The notes under the pieces are model-generated. The model saw only the letters and a program-made list of their open reading frames with translations. It ran no database searches and had not been told where the DNA came from. From Peptococcaceae bacterium UBA5767 (GTDB lineage: Bacteria > Bacillota > TC1 > UBA5767), in NCBI GenBank assembly GCA_002418765.1, contig DIET01000017.1, positions 1 through 64,000 of the forward strand: a stretch of 64,000 bases of DNA, given 5' to 3'. A program made the translations under genes and the position numbers. The first letter of the stretch is position 1, and every line of letters starts with the position of its first letter. This document shows positions 33,679 to 42,668 of this stretch, piece after piece.

Positions 33679-34375
33679 CATTGTGATACCCGTATATCAA
33701 AGCAAGCATACCTTGCGAAGCGTGGTAGAGGAAGTATTGGCGCAAACGGAGTCATGGATCGAGGATATAGAGATTATACTGGTGGATGATCATAGTCAGG
33801 ATGGAACACGTGATTTGGTTCGGGCATTGGTCAAACAGTATGCACCAGTAAAAGCCATTTATAATGAAACTACATGTGGACAACAGGAAACACTGCTTCG
33901 TGGCTTAAATCAAGCTTCAGGCGAATGGCTGGTGACGATGGATGATGATGGTCAACATCCGGTTTCTATGCTTGATGACTTATTGAACAGTGTTAAGCAA
34001 GGATATGATTTGGTGTATTGTGTTTGTTCCAAACCGAAAGAGGAGACCTGGCGAAGGAGTGGCGCCATGATGCGAGATATGCTTTTCCGTCAGTTGTATC
34101 CTTTTTTAGGCGATCTTCGTGTAAGCAGTTATCGCATATTGACAAGGTCTTTGCATCAATGCGCAACAAAGATACCAAGAAAATTTACTTATTTATCCTG
34201 CTTATATCTGCAACATAGACCCAGGGTGGGCAACATACCAATGGATTATCAAAAAAGATTGCATGGCAAAAGTAATTATCCATCGTTTGCCTTGGCGCTA
34301 CTCCTTGTCAAAATTGCTTTTTGGTATGGTTTGGCAGCAAAATGGAATGTAATAAGGAAGAAGAAGCGGTTATGA
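33671..34375 (+). CDS. Family 2 glycosyltransferase
   Basis: A 234-residue GT-A-fold transferase. MVSIVIPVYQSKHTLRSVVE is the usual start. The nucleotide-sugar site has ILVDDHSQDGT, and TMDDDGQHPVSM holds the metal-binding DxD. QKRLHGKSNY near the end is typical of dolichol-phosphate-mannose-synthase-like members, which charge a lipid carrier with sugar. ATG 33671 lies inside the last codons of the aminotransferase gene, and the stop overlaps the ATP-grasp start as ATGA. No C-terminal membrane pair is evident, except a short hydrophobic stretch (ALALLLVKIAFWYGL). Confidence 0.88.
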   Translation: MVSIVIPVYQSKHTLRSVVEEVLAQTESWIEDIEIILVDDHSQDGTRDLVRALVKQYAPVKAIYNETTCGQQETLLRGLNQASGEWLVTMDDDGQHPVSMLDDLLNSVKQGYDLVYCVCSKPKEETWRRSGAMMRDMLFRQLYPFLGDLRVSSYRILTRSLHQCATKIPRKFTYLSCLYLQHRPRVGNIPMDYQKRLHGKSNYPSFALALLLVKIAFWYGLAAKWNVIRKKKRL

Positions 34376-35628
34376 AATTAATGATTCTGGGAGCTGGTTT
34401 CAATCAGTGTCATGCCATCAACAAAATTAAAGAAATGGGATATATTGCTGTGGCAGCGGACAATCGGGAGGATTCTCCAGGCAAAAAATTAGCTGCTATT
34501 TCCTGTCTGGCGAGTACATTTTCTTATGAAGAGTCATTGGCTTGTGCAAAGAAAGAAGCAGTGGATGGTATCTACACGACAGGCACTGATCAACCGGTTT
34601 ACATTGCCGCCAGAGTGGCCAAAACCCTTCATTTACCCAGCAATTTAGGAGTAGAGGAGGCCTTACTTGTTACCAATAAACTGCAGATGAAAAGACGTCT
34701 TGCCCAATGCAATCTACCCGCAGTATCCTATCAGGTGGTAAATCAAAATACGCAGCCGCAGGATTGTGATGTTGCATTTCCTGCTGTTTTGAAACCGGTG
34801 GATTCCCAAGGGCAAAGAGGAATTTTCTATTTGGAATCACGGGAACAATTGCCAACACTGATTGGAGAATCATTACGGTATTCACGACAAAAAGATGCTC
34901 TGTTGGAAACGTATTACCATAGTGATGAGATATGTGTCAGCGCCTGGGTGCATAAAAGTGAAAGCAAGGTGTTGAGTGTTACAGATCGGGTGCGTTTTTC
35001 AGATAAGTCTCATCTTGGCATTTGTCAGGCACATGAATACCCATCTCGACATTTATCTGTATTGGAACCTGAGCTAACAAGGCTAACTCAGGAAGTGGCC
35101 TGGGGATTTGGCCTGAGAGAAGGACCATTGTATGTGCAGTTTTTGTGGGGGGAGCAGGGCCTGAAAATCAATGAGCTGGCAGCCAGAATTGGTGGTGCCT
35201 ATGAAGATGTGTACTTGGAGCGATGTATGAATCTTGATTTGGCCAGCATGCAGATTGAGGATGCTTTGGGCTTATTACACCATCATCGGGGCTGGAGAGC
35301 TTACCAGCGACCTGCTACACTGCATATGAGTGTGGAGTTGTTCTTTGCTCAACCCGGAGTTATAAGGACCCACAATGAACTAGCGGAATTGAAGTCCTTG
35401 CCTGGTATGGTTGATGTGCAAATCCAGGTTGAGATTGGCGACCGGGTGCAGGAGTTGCATACAGCGTCCCAGCGTATTGGTTATGCGATTATTCGAGGTA
35501 AGTCTAAACAAGAATGGGAACAACGGGTTTCGTTGTTTTATCGAACTCTTTATCTGAAGGATGATCTGGGAAAAAATTTGGTTTATCAAAGAGAGGTAAA
35601 ATCGGTTGAAGGCAATGGTTGCAAATAA
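34372..35628 (+). CDS. ATP-grasp ligase
   Basis: A 418-residue ATP-grasp enzyme related to PurK/carbamoyl-phosphate-synthase-like ligases that join a carboxylate to an amine or other nucleophile. MKLMILGAGFNQCHAINKIK is a Rossmann-like pre-ATP-grasp domain. VLKPVDSQGQRGI is the ATP-binding lysine loop, and KINELAARIGGAYEDVYLER has the metal-binding Glu and Asn. ATG 34372 overlaps the glycosyltransferase stop by 4 bp. Together with an aminotransferase and a glycosyltransferase it suggests synthesis of an amino-sugar- or amino-acid-linked product; the product is unknown. The 3' end overlaps the transporter gene by 23 bp. Confidence 0.85.
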   Translation: MKLMILGAGFNQCHAINKIKEMGYIAVAADNREDSPGKKLAAISCLASTFSYEESLACAKKEAVDGIYTTGTDQPVYIAARVAKTLHLPSNLGVEEALLVTNKLQMKRRLAQCNLPAVSYQVVNQNTQPQDCDVAFPAVLKPVDSQGQRGIFYLESREQLPTLIGESLRYSRQKDALLETYYHSDEICVSAWVHKSESKVLSVTDRVRFSDKSHLGICQAHEYPSRHLSVLEPELTRLTQEVAWGFGLREGPLYVQFLWGEQGLKINELAARIGGAYEDVYLERCMNLDLASMQIEDALGLLHHHRGWRAYQRPATLHMSVELFFAQPGVIRTHNELAELKSLPGMVDVQIQVEIGDRVQELHTASQRIGYAIIRGKSKQEWEQRVSLFYRTLYLKDDLGKNLVYQREVKSVEGNGCK

Positions 35629-36544
35629 TAAAATTCTGTGGCTCTGTTTATCATTGATGGTCCTTGCAGGAGGATGTACTGTTGGCACGCAATCGCATGA
35701 TGACAAGGAATTACAGATTGCGGAACAGTTCGGTCTTGCCTATGCGCCACTGGTTGTTATCAAGGAAAAGTCTATGATGCAAGACCATGGTGTCCAGGTC
35801 GAATGGATTCAGCTAAACAATGCAAGTGCGATCAGAGAGGCCATGTTGTCCTCTCATTTGGACATAGGATTTATGGGGATTCCGCCATATTTGATTGGTA
35901 AAGACAATGACATGGGCTGGGAAGTGTTTACTGGACTTACCAAGGCGGAATTGGCACTGGTCAGCAACAATGAAGATATCAATGCATTGACTGACATTGA
36001 GCGGCAGGATCGAATCATATTGCCTCAACCGGGCAGTATACAGCATATACTGCTGGCCATGGCTGCTGAAAAGGAGTTTGGTGATGCTCAGTACTTTGAT
36101 GAGCAATTGCTCAGCATGAGCCATCCGGATGGTTTGCAGGCATTGAAAAACAGCAAAGATCCGGTGCTGCTTTTTACAGCCCCTCCTTATGTGGCCATGG
36201 CACTTCAAGAACCAAAATTTCAAAAGGTATTGACGGGCGTAGATGCTTTTGGTGGTCCGTTCACTTTTATAGTAGGTGTAGCCTCAGAAACAGCTTGGCG
36301 GGAAAAAAAATCTCAGATCGATATATTCCAAACAGTATTGCGTGAAGCAATTCTTTGGATGGAACAGTATCCCGAGGATGCAGCGGATCTTCTTGCTCCC
36401 TATTATCAGATAACCCATCAGGAAATGATGAACTATCTTCAGTCCGGGGAACTTGTTTATGCGTTGGATGTGCAGGGCATGGAACGGTTTCAAGAATTCA
36501 TGTTACAGGTTGGTTATATCAAGAAAGAAGAGGCCTTACGATGA
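35606..36544 (+). CDS. ABC transporter substrate-binding lipoprotein (SsuA/ThiY-like)
   Basis: A 312-residue periplasmic-binding-type lipoprotein with the lipobox LAGGC (Cys24 from TTG 35606). The mature part has the SsuA/TauA/NMT1 fold marks: IAEQFGLAYAPLVVIKEKSM, then LDIGFMGIPPYLIGKDNDMG and the paired lobe segment FGGPFTFIVGVASE. Such proteins bind sulfonates, taurine, nitrate or thiamine precursors; the ligand cannot be read from sequence. The start could also be ATG 35615; GAGAGG favours TTG 35606. It overlaps the ATP-grasp gene by 23 bp and the permease gene by 4 bp. Confidence 0.85.
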   Translation: MKAMVANNKILWLCLSLMVLAGGCTVGTQSHDDKELQIAEQFGLAYAPLVVIKEKSMMQDHGVQVEWIQLNNASAIREAMLSSHLDIGFMGIPPYLIGKDNDMGWEVFTGLTKAELALVSNNEDINALTDIERQDRIILPQPGSIQHILLAMAAEKEFGDAQYFDEQLLSMSHPDGLQALKNSKDPVLLFTAPPYVAMALQEPKFQKVLTGVDAFGGPFTFIVGVASETAWREKKSQIDIFQTVLREAILWMEQYPEDAADLLAPYYQITHQEMMNYLQSGELVYALDVQGMERFQEFMLQVGYIKKEEALR

Positions 36545-37308
36545 ATCGCTGGTTGAAACACATTCTGGTCATCATCTCTTTCATGATGTTGTGGCAACTG
36601 GTATTCTGGTGGGGTATCTACCCCACGGCTAGTTTCCCATCCGTATTTCATATTTTCCGAGCTTTGTGGATGGAATTTACTCAAGGGGATTTATCAAGAC
36701 AATTGCTCATTACATTGTGGACCATCACAAAAGGCGTTGGCGTGGGAGCGCTTCTGGCCGTGATTTTGGCTTTTGTGTGGAGAAAAAAAGGGATAGTAGG
36801 GGATATGATAGCGACGATGGTATCGGTAGCTCATCCTCTGCCCGGCATTGCATTGTTACCCCTTTTGATTCTTTGGTTTGGCATTGGGGAACGGGTGATC
36901 GTGGTTATGATTGTGCATGCTGTGGTCTGGCCGATGCTCATCAACATCAAGGCCGGATTAGACAACATGCCAGTGATTTACCATCAGATTGCAGACGTAT
37001 TTTCCTTGTCAAGCAAGACCAGGATTTTTGAGATTGCATTGCCTAGCAGTCTTCCATTTATGTTGAGTGGCTTGAAGACTGGATGGGCTAGAGCCTGGAG
37101 AGCTATGATTGCCGGAGAGATGGTCTTTGGTGTCATTGGTCAAAGTGGTGGTCTGGGAACGTATCTATTTCAAAAAAGGGTATTTATGGATACCCCAGGG
37201 CTTTTGGCAGGATTGTTGGTGATTATTGCCATGGGAATCTTTGTGGAAGAGTTCTTTTTCTCTTTTTTGGAAAACAGCACAATCAAACGATGGGGGATGG
37301 GTCAATGA
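36541..37308 (+). CDS. ABC transporter permease (SsuC/TauC-like)
   Basis: A 255-residue integral membrane protein with about six segments. It has the BPD_transp_1 coupling motif E-(I/A)-x3-x-(S/L)-(L/P) as FEIALPSSLPFMLSGLKTGW, which contacts the ATPase. The sequence MVFGVIGQSGGLGTYLF is typical of the SsuC/TauC group. ATG 36541 overlaps the stop of the binding-protein gene (ATGA), and the ATPase start overlaps its own stop in the same way. This tight coupling shows that the transporter is one unit with the upstream biosynthetic genes. Confidence 0.9.
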   Translation: MNRWLKHILVIISFMMLWQLVFWWGIYPTASFPSVFHIFRALWMEFTQGDLSRQLLITLWTITKGVGVGALLAVILAFVWRKKGIVGDMIATMVSVAHPLPGIALLPLLILWFGIGERVIVVMIVHAVVWPMLINIKAGLDNMPVIYHQIADVFSLSSKTRIFEIALPSSLPFMLSGLKTGWARAWRAMIAGEMVFGVIGQSGGLGTYLFQKRVFMDTPGLLAGLLVIIAMGIFVEEFFFSFLENSTIKRWGMGQ

Positions 37309-37988
37309 AAGTATTGATGCAATGGTCATCTTTGTCAATCGGATATGACAAGAAACCCTTGGTGGAAAATCTTGACTTGATTATCAGAAGCCCGGAAATT
37401 TTATGTGTAGTCGGTGAAACAGGCATTGGCAAGTCAACGTTACTTCGTTTTATTGCAGGATTACAGGAAAAGGAACGATTATCTGGCACAGTGACTGAAG
37501 TAAATCAGATCCGTAAAGCGATGGTATTTCAGGAAACAGATCAGATATTCCCTTGGAAACGCGTGCTGTCTAATGTGATGATAGGCATGTCCAAAACGAC
37601 AGAAAATTTGAGCCAGGCGAAAGCCATACTAAGAGAATTGGGCATTGAGGATAAAAAGGATGCTTATCCTTATACCTTGTCTGGTGGACAAAAACAGAGG
37701 GTAGCCATAGCGAGAGCTTTGATGAGAAAGCCTGATTTGCTTCTTATGGATGAGCCTTTTGGCAGCCTGGACGTGCAAAATAGAAAAAAAAATCAAGAGA
37801 TCCTCCGTCAGCTGTTTTGGCATCATGAGCTCAGCGTGGTGTTTGTTACTCATGATTTGCAGGAGGCCATTGATTTGGGAGATCGGATTTTACTCCTTAA
37901 GAATCCTGGACATCATCAGTATTATGAAGTAACGGACAAGAATCGTCAGTTGTTGCTGCCTCAGTTGCTGTCTGAGATGCGGATTTAG
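37305..37988 (+). CDS. ABC transporter ATP-binding protein (SsuB/TauB-like)
   Basis: A 227-residue ABC ATPase. The Walker A motif is GETGIGKST, the signature is LSGGQKQR, and Walker B is LLLMDEPFGSLD, with the switch His in VFVTHDLQEA. It groups with SsuB/TauB/ThiZ-type importers by size and by its partners. ATG 37305 overlaps the permease stop as ATGA. Its stop overlaps by 4 bp the stop of the convergent glycosyltransferase gene, so the operon ends here. Confidence 0.92.
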   Translation: MKVLMQWSSLSIGYDKKPLVENLDLIIRSPEILCVVGETGIGKSTLLRFIAGLQEKERLSGTVTEVNQIRKAMVFQETDQIFPWKRVLSNVMIGMSKTTENLSQAKAILRELGIEDKKDAYPYTLSGGQKQRVAIARALMRKPDLLLMDEPFGSLDVQNRKKNQEILRQLFWHHELSVVFVTHDLQEAIDLGDRILLLKNPGHHQYYEVTDKNRQLLLPQLLSEMRI

Positions 37989-39610
37989 TAGCTGTCTCTT
38001 TTTAGATAAACCTTGACTTGCCAAGGATATCCGTCCAGATAGCGAATGATACGCATCCCATAACCAGGAGATTCGAATTGATGCGTCAGCTCGTAGTCTT
38101 TCTCTATGATGGTACGCAATGGAGGGATGTAATCCATAGGTCCGTATAAAATTGTCCAAGGATCCGGATTTCGGTAGATATAATCCATTTCTTCCAACCA
38201 AACAATGGCTTGAATATCATTCTTTTCAAGATATTGTGCCACAGTCATATTCTCAGGCAAAAATGCCAGATTGCGAATATCCATGAGGGCTTCGTCATCA
38301 AAGAAAAAGCCTGCATTCAAATTGCCCAGTGTTTTGGTATGTGGGTTCAACACAGAAGCCAATTCGTTCAAGTAAGAGGGATAGTCATGTTGCGGATGTT
38401 CTTTGATGTTGTTGAATAGATTAAAAAATTGAAGAAAAATCAGCAAAGACATGAAGCCGGTAAACATCCATTTTTGATAGTGGATGTTTATTTTTTCTAT
38501 GATCATATCTACTATCAATAGTGTCTGCATGAGTGAAAAAACCATAGGAAATAAAATATACTGGGTGTTGTATCGCCCAATCAGAATTAGGCCGGCATGT
38601 ATTCCCAAAATAAATATCGTGAGCATGATGTTGGCCATTTCTTTGGGGAGACTGTGCCAATGGGAGTTCTTTGTTAGCGAATAAATGGATATGATCAGCC
38701 CTACTGTTGTACTCATAAACAATAGCGTTAGCAGTATTTTGATGTTGGGCAAATAATAAGTGGCCCCGATTTGTTGGAAGATTTTTTGATAATACAAAGG
38801 GAATTGAAGAATTTTGTCTATCAGGGAGTTCTGAACACCCAGTGTTTGTCCATAGGAAAGATAGCCGTTCAAGAAATCTGGGTTGATATAGAGACTACCT
38901 AAGAGCAATATTGTAGCGTAGATGGCTACCAAGGATATAAGCAGACATATTTGTCGCCAGTTGATTTTTTTTATCCAGATAAGATAAAGATAGCCAAGAC
39001 CAGCTGATATTGCCAGGAGCAGGCTATTGGGATGAATAGTCATGGCAAGACCAATCCACAGTGTAATGATAAGTGTATAACGCGTTTGGTTGTTTGTAGT
39101 CGGATTGTTTTGATTGGCCAGTCGGAGCAGTGTGAGAAAAACAAGTAGAAATAGTGTAAGTAGAACCATCTCTTGTCTGGCGAAGCGCGCTGCCAAAAAG
39201 AATATGGTGTGACTCATGAAAGCAAGCATGATCATAGCTTCTTGCAGAGACGTTGTTTTTTTGGTGGGTTCCTGCCAAGTTTTGTAGATGGCAAGTATCA
39301 GAAAAAGACACAACAATGAGAATGCTAAGGAAAGAAAACGCAATGCGAAAAGGGAAAAATCACCCAGAAAAATGAAGGGCATCTGTAAAAGATGGAATCC
39401 GATTTTGATCAAATGCAGGCTTCTGGGGAATACATCAAAAAAAGGCTCAGTAACCAATAGTGAACCTTCCTGCATCATGTGACGTGTGAGTCCGCCAATC
39501 CATGCTTCATCAGAATGCATGAGAGGGAATTTTGTGAGGGTCAATAGGTTGACTATCCCAAAAAGAATCAGCAATATAATGGGGATCAGATGATGCTTTG
39601 CTTTCTTCAT
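37985..39610 (-). CDS. GT39/PMT-type membrane glycosyltransferase
   Basis: A 541-residue polytopic membrane protein. After a basic start (MKKAKHHLIP) there are about ten to eleven hydrophobic segments. The first extracytoplasmic loop has MHSDEAWIGG, where D-E is the catalytic acidic pair of GT39/ArnT-like enzymes that take sugars from polyprenyl phosphate. The C-terminal ~120 residues are hydrophilic, as expected for the outside domain. It converges on the six-gene operon, overlapping its last stop by 4 bp. The GT2 in that operon could supply its polyprenyl-phosphate sugar; this is inference. ATG 39610 follows GAGAGGCAAC. Confidence 0.8.
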   Translation of the reverse strand: MKKAKHHLIPIILLILFGIVNLLTLTKFPLMHSDEAWIGGLTRHMMQEGSLLVTEPFFDVFPRSLHLIKIGFHLLQMPFIFLGDFSLFALRFLSLAFSLLCLFLILAIYKTWQEPTKKTTSLQEAMIMLAFMSHTIFFLAARFARQEMVLLTLFLLVFLTLLRLANQNNPTTNNQTRYTLIITLWIGLAMTIHPNSLLLAISAGLGYLYLIWIKKINWRQICLLISLVAIYATILLLGSLYINPDFLNGYLSYGQTLGVQNSLIDKILQFPLYYQKIFQQIGATYYLPNIKILLTLLFMSTTVGLIISIYSLTKNSHWHSLPKEMANIMLTIFILGIHAGLILIGRYNTQYILFPMVFSLMQTLLIVDMIIEKINIHYQKWMFTGFMSLLIFLQFFNLFNNIKEHPQHDYPSYLNELASVLNPHTKTLGNLNAGFFFDDEALMDIRNLAFLPENMTVAQYLEKNDIQAIVWLEEMDYIYRNPDPWTILYGPMDYIPPLRTIIEKDYELTHQFESPGYGMRIIRYLDGYPWQVKVYLKRDSY

Positions 39611-39753
39611 GTTGCCTCTCTTTCTTAGATTCATTATAAAGATTGGAGGAAAGGAAGTAAACTGGAAGAAAAATCGCAGATAAGCAGATAAAAAGAGGAT
39701 TTGTGACTATTGATTATTTTAATGCAGGTTTTATAAATGTGTTGATAGATGCT

Positions 39754-39782
39754 TTGTAATTTTGTTCACAAGGTGTTATAGT
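39754..39782 (+). promoter_or_regulatory. Sigma-A-type promoter of the rhodanese operon
   Basis: TTGTAA (39754-39759), a 17-base spacer and TATAGT (39777-39782), about 100 bp ahead of the first rhodanese lipoprotein gene. Confidence 0.55.
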
Positions 39783-39886
39783 ACTTTTGAGTCAGAGTGA
39801 AGGTGACCAATACTTTCACTCGTGAATCCAATCACATATTAAGACACTTATTTTCAATCCCATGAAATGTTTAAGGAGGCCTTAAG

Positions 39887-40780
39887 ATGATGAGAACAAC
39901 AAGTCGACGGCTCTTATTGTTGTTGGTTTTGGTACTGATTATGGTTGGATGTACCAATGTAACTTATGACGATTCGAGTAACGTGGTGGAAGCAGAAGAG
40001 ATTGCATCCTTGATGCAACAAGAAAACGTGGTCTTGGTGGATGTAAGAGCAGCAGAAGAATATGCAAAAGGTCACGTAGAAGGAGCCATGAATCTGACTA
40101 CGGGTGAGTTGACCAAAAATGAACCTACGCCTGGCCTTATTGCCGATCTTGAAACGGTGGAGGCTGTTTTGGGGAGTAAAGGCATCGGGAATGATAGCAA
40201 GATCCTTCTCTATGATGACAGTGGCATACACGCTACCCGCTTGTGGTGGGTGCTGAAGGTTTATGGCCATGAAGATGTACAAGTCATCAATGGAGGTGCG
40301 GCTGCTTTGGTAAAAGCCGGACTGCCGTTGAGTATGGAAGTGCCATCGTATTCGAGTGTCGATTATACGGCCAAATCGGCTGATATGGATTTGATCGCCA
40401 CATACGATATGGTGAATGCTCAAGTTGAAAATCCTAAGGATAACGTTGTGATTCTTGATGTGAGGAGTGCAGCAGAGTTTGCAGAAGGAGCCATACCAGG
40501 AGCCATTCTTTATCCTCATACCAATCATTTTTATGCCGATGGAACGTTTAAATCGAAACGGGCCATTGAGTTGGATTACAAGGATTTGGGCATAGACAAA
40601 GAGGATACCGTCTATGTTTATTGCAAAACATCAGTTCGGGCAACGCCAGTGATGTTGTTGTTACGGGAAGCTGGTTTCAACGATGTCAAGGTCTATGATG
40701 GCGCTTGGCTGGAGTGGGAGCAGCAAGGAACAATTGAGTTGGTAGAAGAACCAGTGGTTACACCACAGGATGCTTCATAA
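39887..40780 (+). CDS. Two-domain rhodanese lipoprotein (sulfurtransferase)
   Basis: A 297-residue protein of the thiosulfate/3-mercaptopyruvate sulfurtransferase type. The signal peptide ends in the lipobox MVGC (Cys22), so it should sit on the outside of the membrane. Two rhodanese domains follow, about 33-150 and 170-290. Only the second has the catalytic loop, Cys246 in VYCKTSVRAT; the first has YDDSGIHATR at that place, as is usual for tandem rhodaneses. ATG 39887 follows AAGGAGGCC. It lies 20 bp upstream of the four-domain rhodanese gene, and the two are one transcript from the promoter at 39754. Confidence 0.9.
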   Translation: MMRTTSRRLLLLLVLVLIMVGCTNVTYDDSSNVVEAEEIASLMQQENVVLVDVRAAEEYAKGHVEGAMNLTTGELTKNEPTPGLIADLETVEAVLGSKGIGNDSKILLYDDSGIHATRLWWVLKVYGHEDVQVINGGAAALVKAGLPLSMEVPSYSSVDYTAKSADMDLIATYDMVNAQVENPKDNVVILDVRSAAEFAEGAIPGAILYPHTNHFYADGTFKSKRAIELDYKDLGIDKEDTVYVYCKTSVRATPVMLLLREAGFNDVKVYDGAWLEWEQQGTIELVEEPVVTPQDAS

Positions 40781-40800
40781 ATTTATTGGGGGATAAACAC

Positions 40801-42552
40801 ATGAGGGAATGGAAGAAAATATTGGCGCTATTGGTCATTTTGACTATGCTTTTTGGTGCTGTGGCCTGTAGTGGTGGCACAGAGGCTGAAACACCGTCTA
40901 TGGATCTGACAGACGGTGAGGAAGTGGTAGCTGGCAGTTTGGATGAGTTGGTGGGTGATTATTTTGCCAACATGCCAGATCACATTTATAAGATTGGCCA
41001 GCAGGATTTCATCGATTTGGTGGCTGCTGGAGAGTCCATGACGATTTTGGATATTCGCAGTGCGGATGATTATGCCAAAGGCCATATCGTTGGGGCTGTC
41101 AATATGCCTTGGGGGCCAGCAATCAGTGATGGGTTAAGTAAGATTCCGAGTGATTTGCCACTCATGGTTTATTGTTACACAGGCCAAACAGCAGGGCAGG
41201 CAGTGCATACTTTGGTTATGGCTGGCTTTGATGCCAGAAGTGTGAATTTGGGATACAATTTTGGAATCAGCAAGGTAGAAGGGGTAGACGAATATGTGGT
41301 TACTGATGCCTCTGAATTGACAGAAGATGTGACCACGATCGACGCAACCATTCAAGCAGCCTTAGATGACTATTATGGTGGTTTGGCTGCTCTTGCTGGT
41401 ACGACCTATGCCAATTATAAAATTTCTGAGGCTGACTTGATGGCCAAAATGGAAGCAGGAGATGATTTCTATCTTCTGTCCATCCGATCCAAAGAAGACT
41501 ATGACAAAGGGCATATTGAAGGTGCTGAAAATCTTCCTTGGGGCAAGGATATGGCACAAGGATTTTCCTCCTTACCAAAAGACAAAGATATCGTCGTTTA
41601 CTGTTATTCTGGACAGACCGCAGGTCAGACGGTTGCCGCTTTGAGACTGTTGGGTTACAATGCCGTTTCATTGAATGGCGGAATCGGTGTTGCCTCGAAT
41701 GCTCCCATTGGTTGGATCAATCAAGGTTTTGAAACAACGGCTCTGACGACATCAATTTATGCTTATTTTGAAGAAATGCCGGAACATGTTTACAAGATTG
41801 GAGAAAAAGATTTTGTGGAAATGGTGCGCAACGGTGAAGAGATGACCATCTTGGATATCCGTAGTGCTGAAGATTACGCCAAAGGGCATATTGTTGGCGC
41901 ATTGAATGCTCCATGGGGTCCAAGTGCCATTCCAGCCAGCTTAAGCAAAATTCCTAGTGATAAACCACTTTTTGTGTATTGTTATTCGGGACAAACGGCT
42001 GGGCAGGCTGTGCATACTTTGAATTTGGCTGGTTTCAATGCTCGATCTGTCAACTTGGGCTTTAGCCTTGGTATTGCCAAGGTGGAAGGTGTGGAAGAGT
42101 TTGTTACAACGGAAGCTGTTTCATGGGGAGATGATGTTACAGTTATCGATTCAAGCGTACAATTTGCACTGGATACCTACTATGGAGGATTGGCTGATGT
42201 AGCAGGTACTACGTATGCCAGTTATAAGATCTCTGAAGATGACCTGAATGCAAAAATTGAAGCAGGTGAAGACTTCTATCTGTTGTCGATACGTGCAGAG
42301 AAGGATTATACGGAAGGCCATATAGAGGGAGCTGTCAATTTGCCTTGGGGTAAAACGATGGCGGCGGGATTCGGTGATTTGCCAGAAGACCAACTGATTG
42401 TCGTATATTGCTATACAGGACAAACGGCCGGCCAGACAGTTGCTGCTTTAAGATTATTGGGCTATGATGCTGTTTCCTTAAACGGTGGTGCAGGTATGCC
42501 GTCCAACGTGCCGCATGGATGGACCAATCATGGCTATACATTGGTAAAATAG
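40801..42552 (+). CDS. Four-domain rhodanese lipoprotein
   Basis: A 583-residue lipoprotein (lipobox GAVAC, Cys20 or close) with four rhodanese domains in a row. All four keep the catalytic cysteine in VYCY(T/S)GQTAGQ: Cys125, Cys268, Cys394 and Cys537. The spacing is 143, 126, 143, so domains 1-2 and 3-4 are copies of a 269-residue unit. Domains 1 and 3 share AVHTL...GF(D/N)ARSVNLG; domains 2 and 4 share TVAALRLLGY(N/D)AVSLNGG. Such proteins move sulfane sulfur; the substrate outside the cell is unknown. ATG 40801 follows TGGGGGAT. A terminator closes the two-gene operon. Confidence 0.93.
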   Translation: MREWKKILALLVILTMLFGAVACSGGTEAETPSMDLTDGEEVVAGSLDELVGDYFANMPDHIYKIGQQDFIDLVAAGESMTILDIRSADDYAKGHIVGAVNMPWGPAISDGLSKIPSDLPLMVYCYTGQTAGQAVHTLVMAGFDARSVNLGYNFGISKVEGVDEYVVTDASELTEDVTTIDATIQAALDDYYGGLAALAGTTYANYKISEADLMAKMEAGDDFYLLSIRSKEDYDKGHIEGAENLPWGKDMAQGFSSLPKDKDIVVYCYSGQTAGQTVAALRLLGYNAVSLNGGIGVASNAPIGWINQGFETTALTTSIYAYFEEMPEHVYKIGEKDFVEMVRNGEEMTILDIRSAEDYAKGHIVGALNAPWGPSAIPASLSKIPSDKPLFVYCYSGQTAGQAVHTLNLAGFNARSVNLGFSLGIAKVEGVEEFVTTEAVSWGDDVTVIDSSVQFALDTYYGGLADVAGTTYASYKISEDDLNAKIEAGEDFYLLSIRAEKDYTEGHIEGAVNLPWGKTMAAGFGDLPEDQLIVVYCYTGQTAGQTVAALRLLGYDAVSLNGGAGMPSNVPHGWTNHGYTLVK

Positions 42553-42562
42553 GATTTGCTAT

Positions 42563-42588
42563 AAGGCTGGGTAACCAGCCTTTTTTTT
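42563..42588 (+). terminator. Rho-independent terminator of the rhodanese operon
   Basis: AAGGCTGG pairs with CCAGCCTT around the loop GTAA, followed by eight T. It starts 10 bp after the stop of the four-domain rhodanese. Confidence 0.9.
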
Positions 42589-42668
42589 ATTTAACTTGGG
42601 AGAAGCTGGTAAGCAACATTGTTTGTTGATAGCATGGAGAGGATGCGATAGTGGTGAATGCATTTGTT

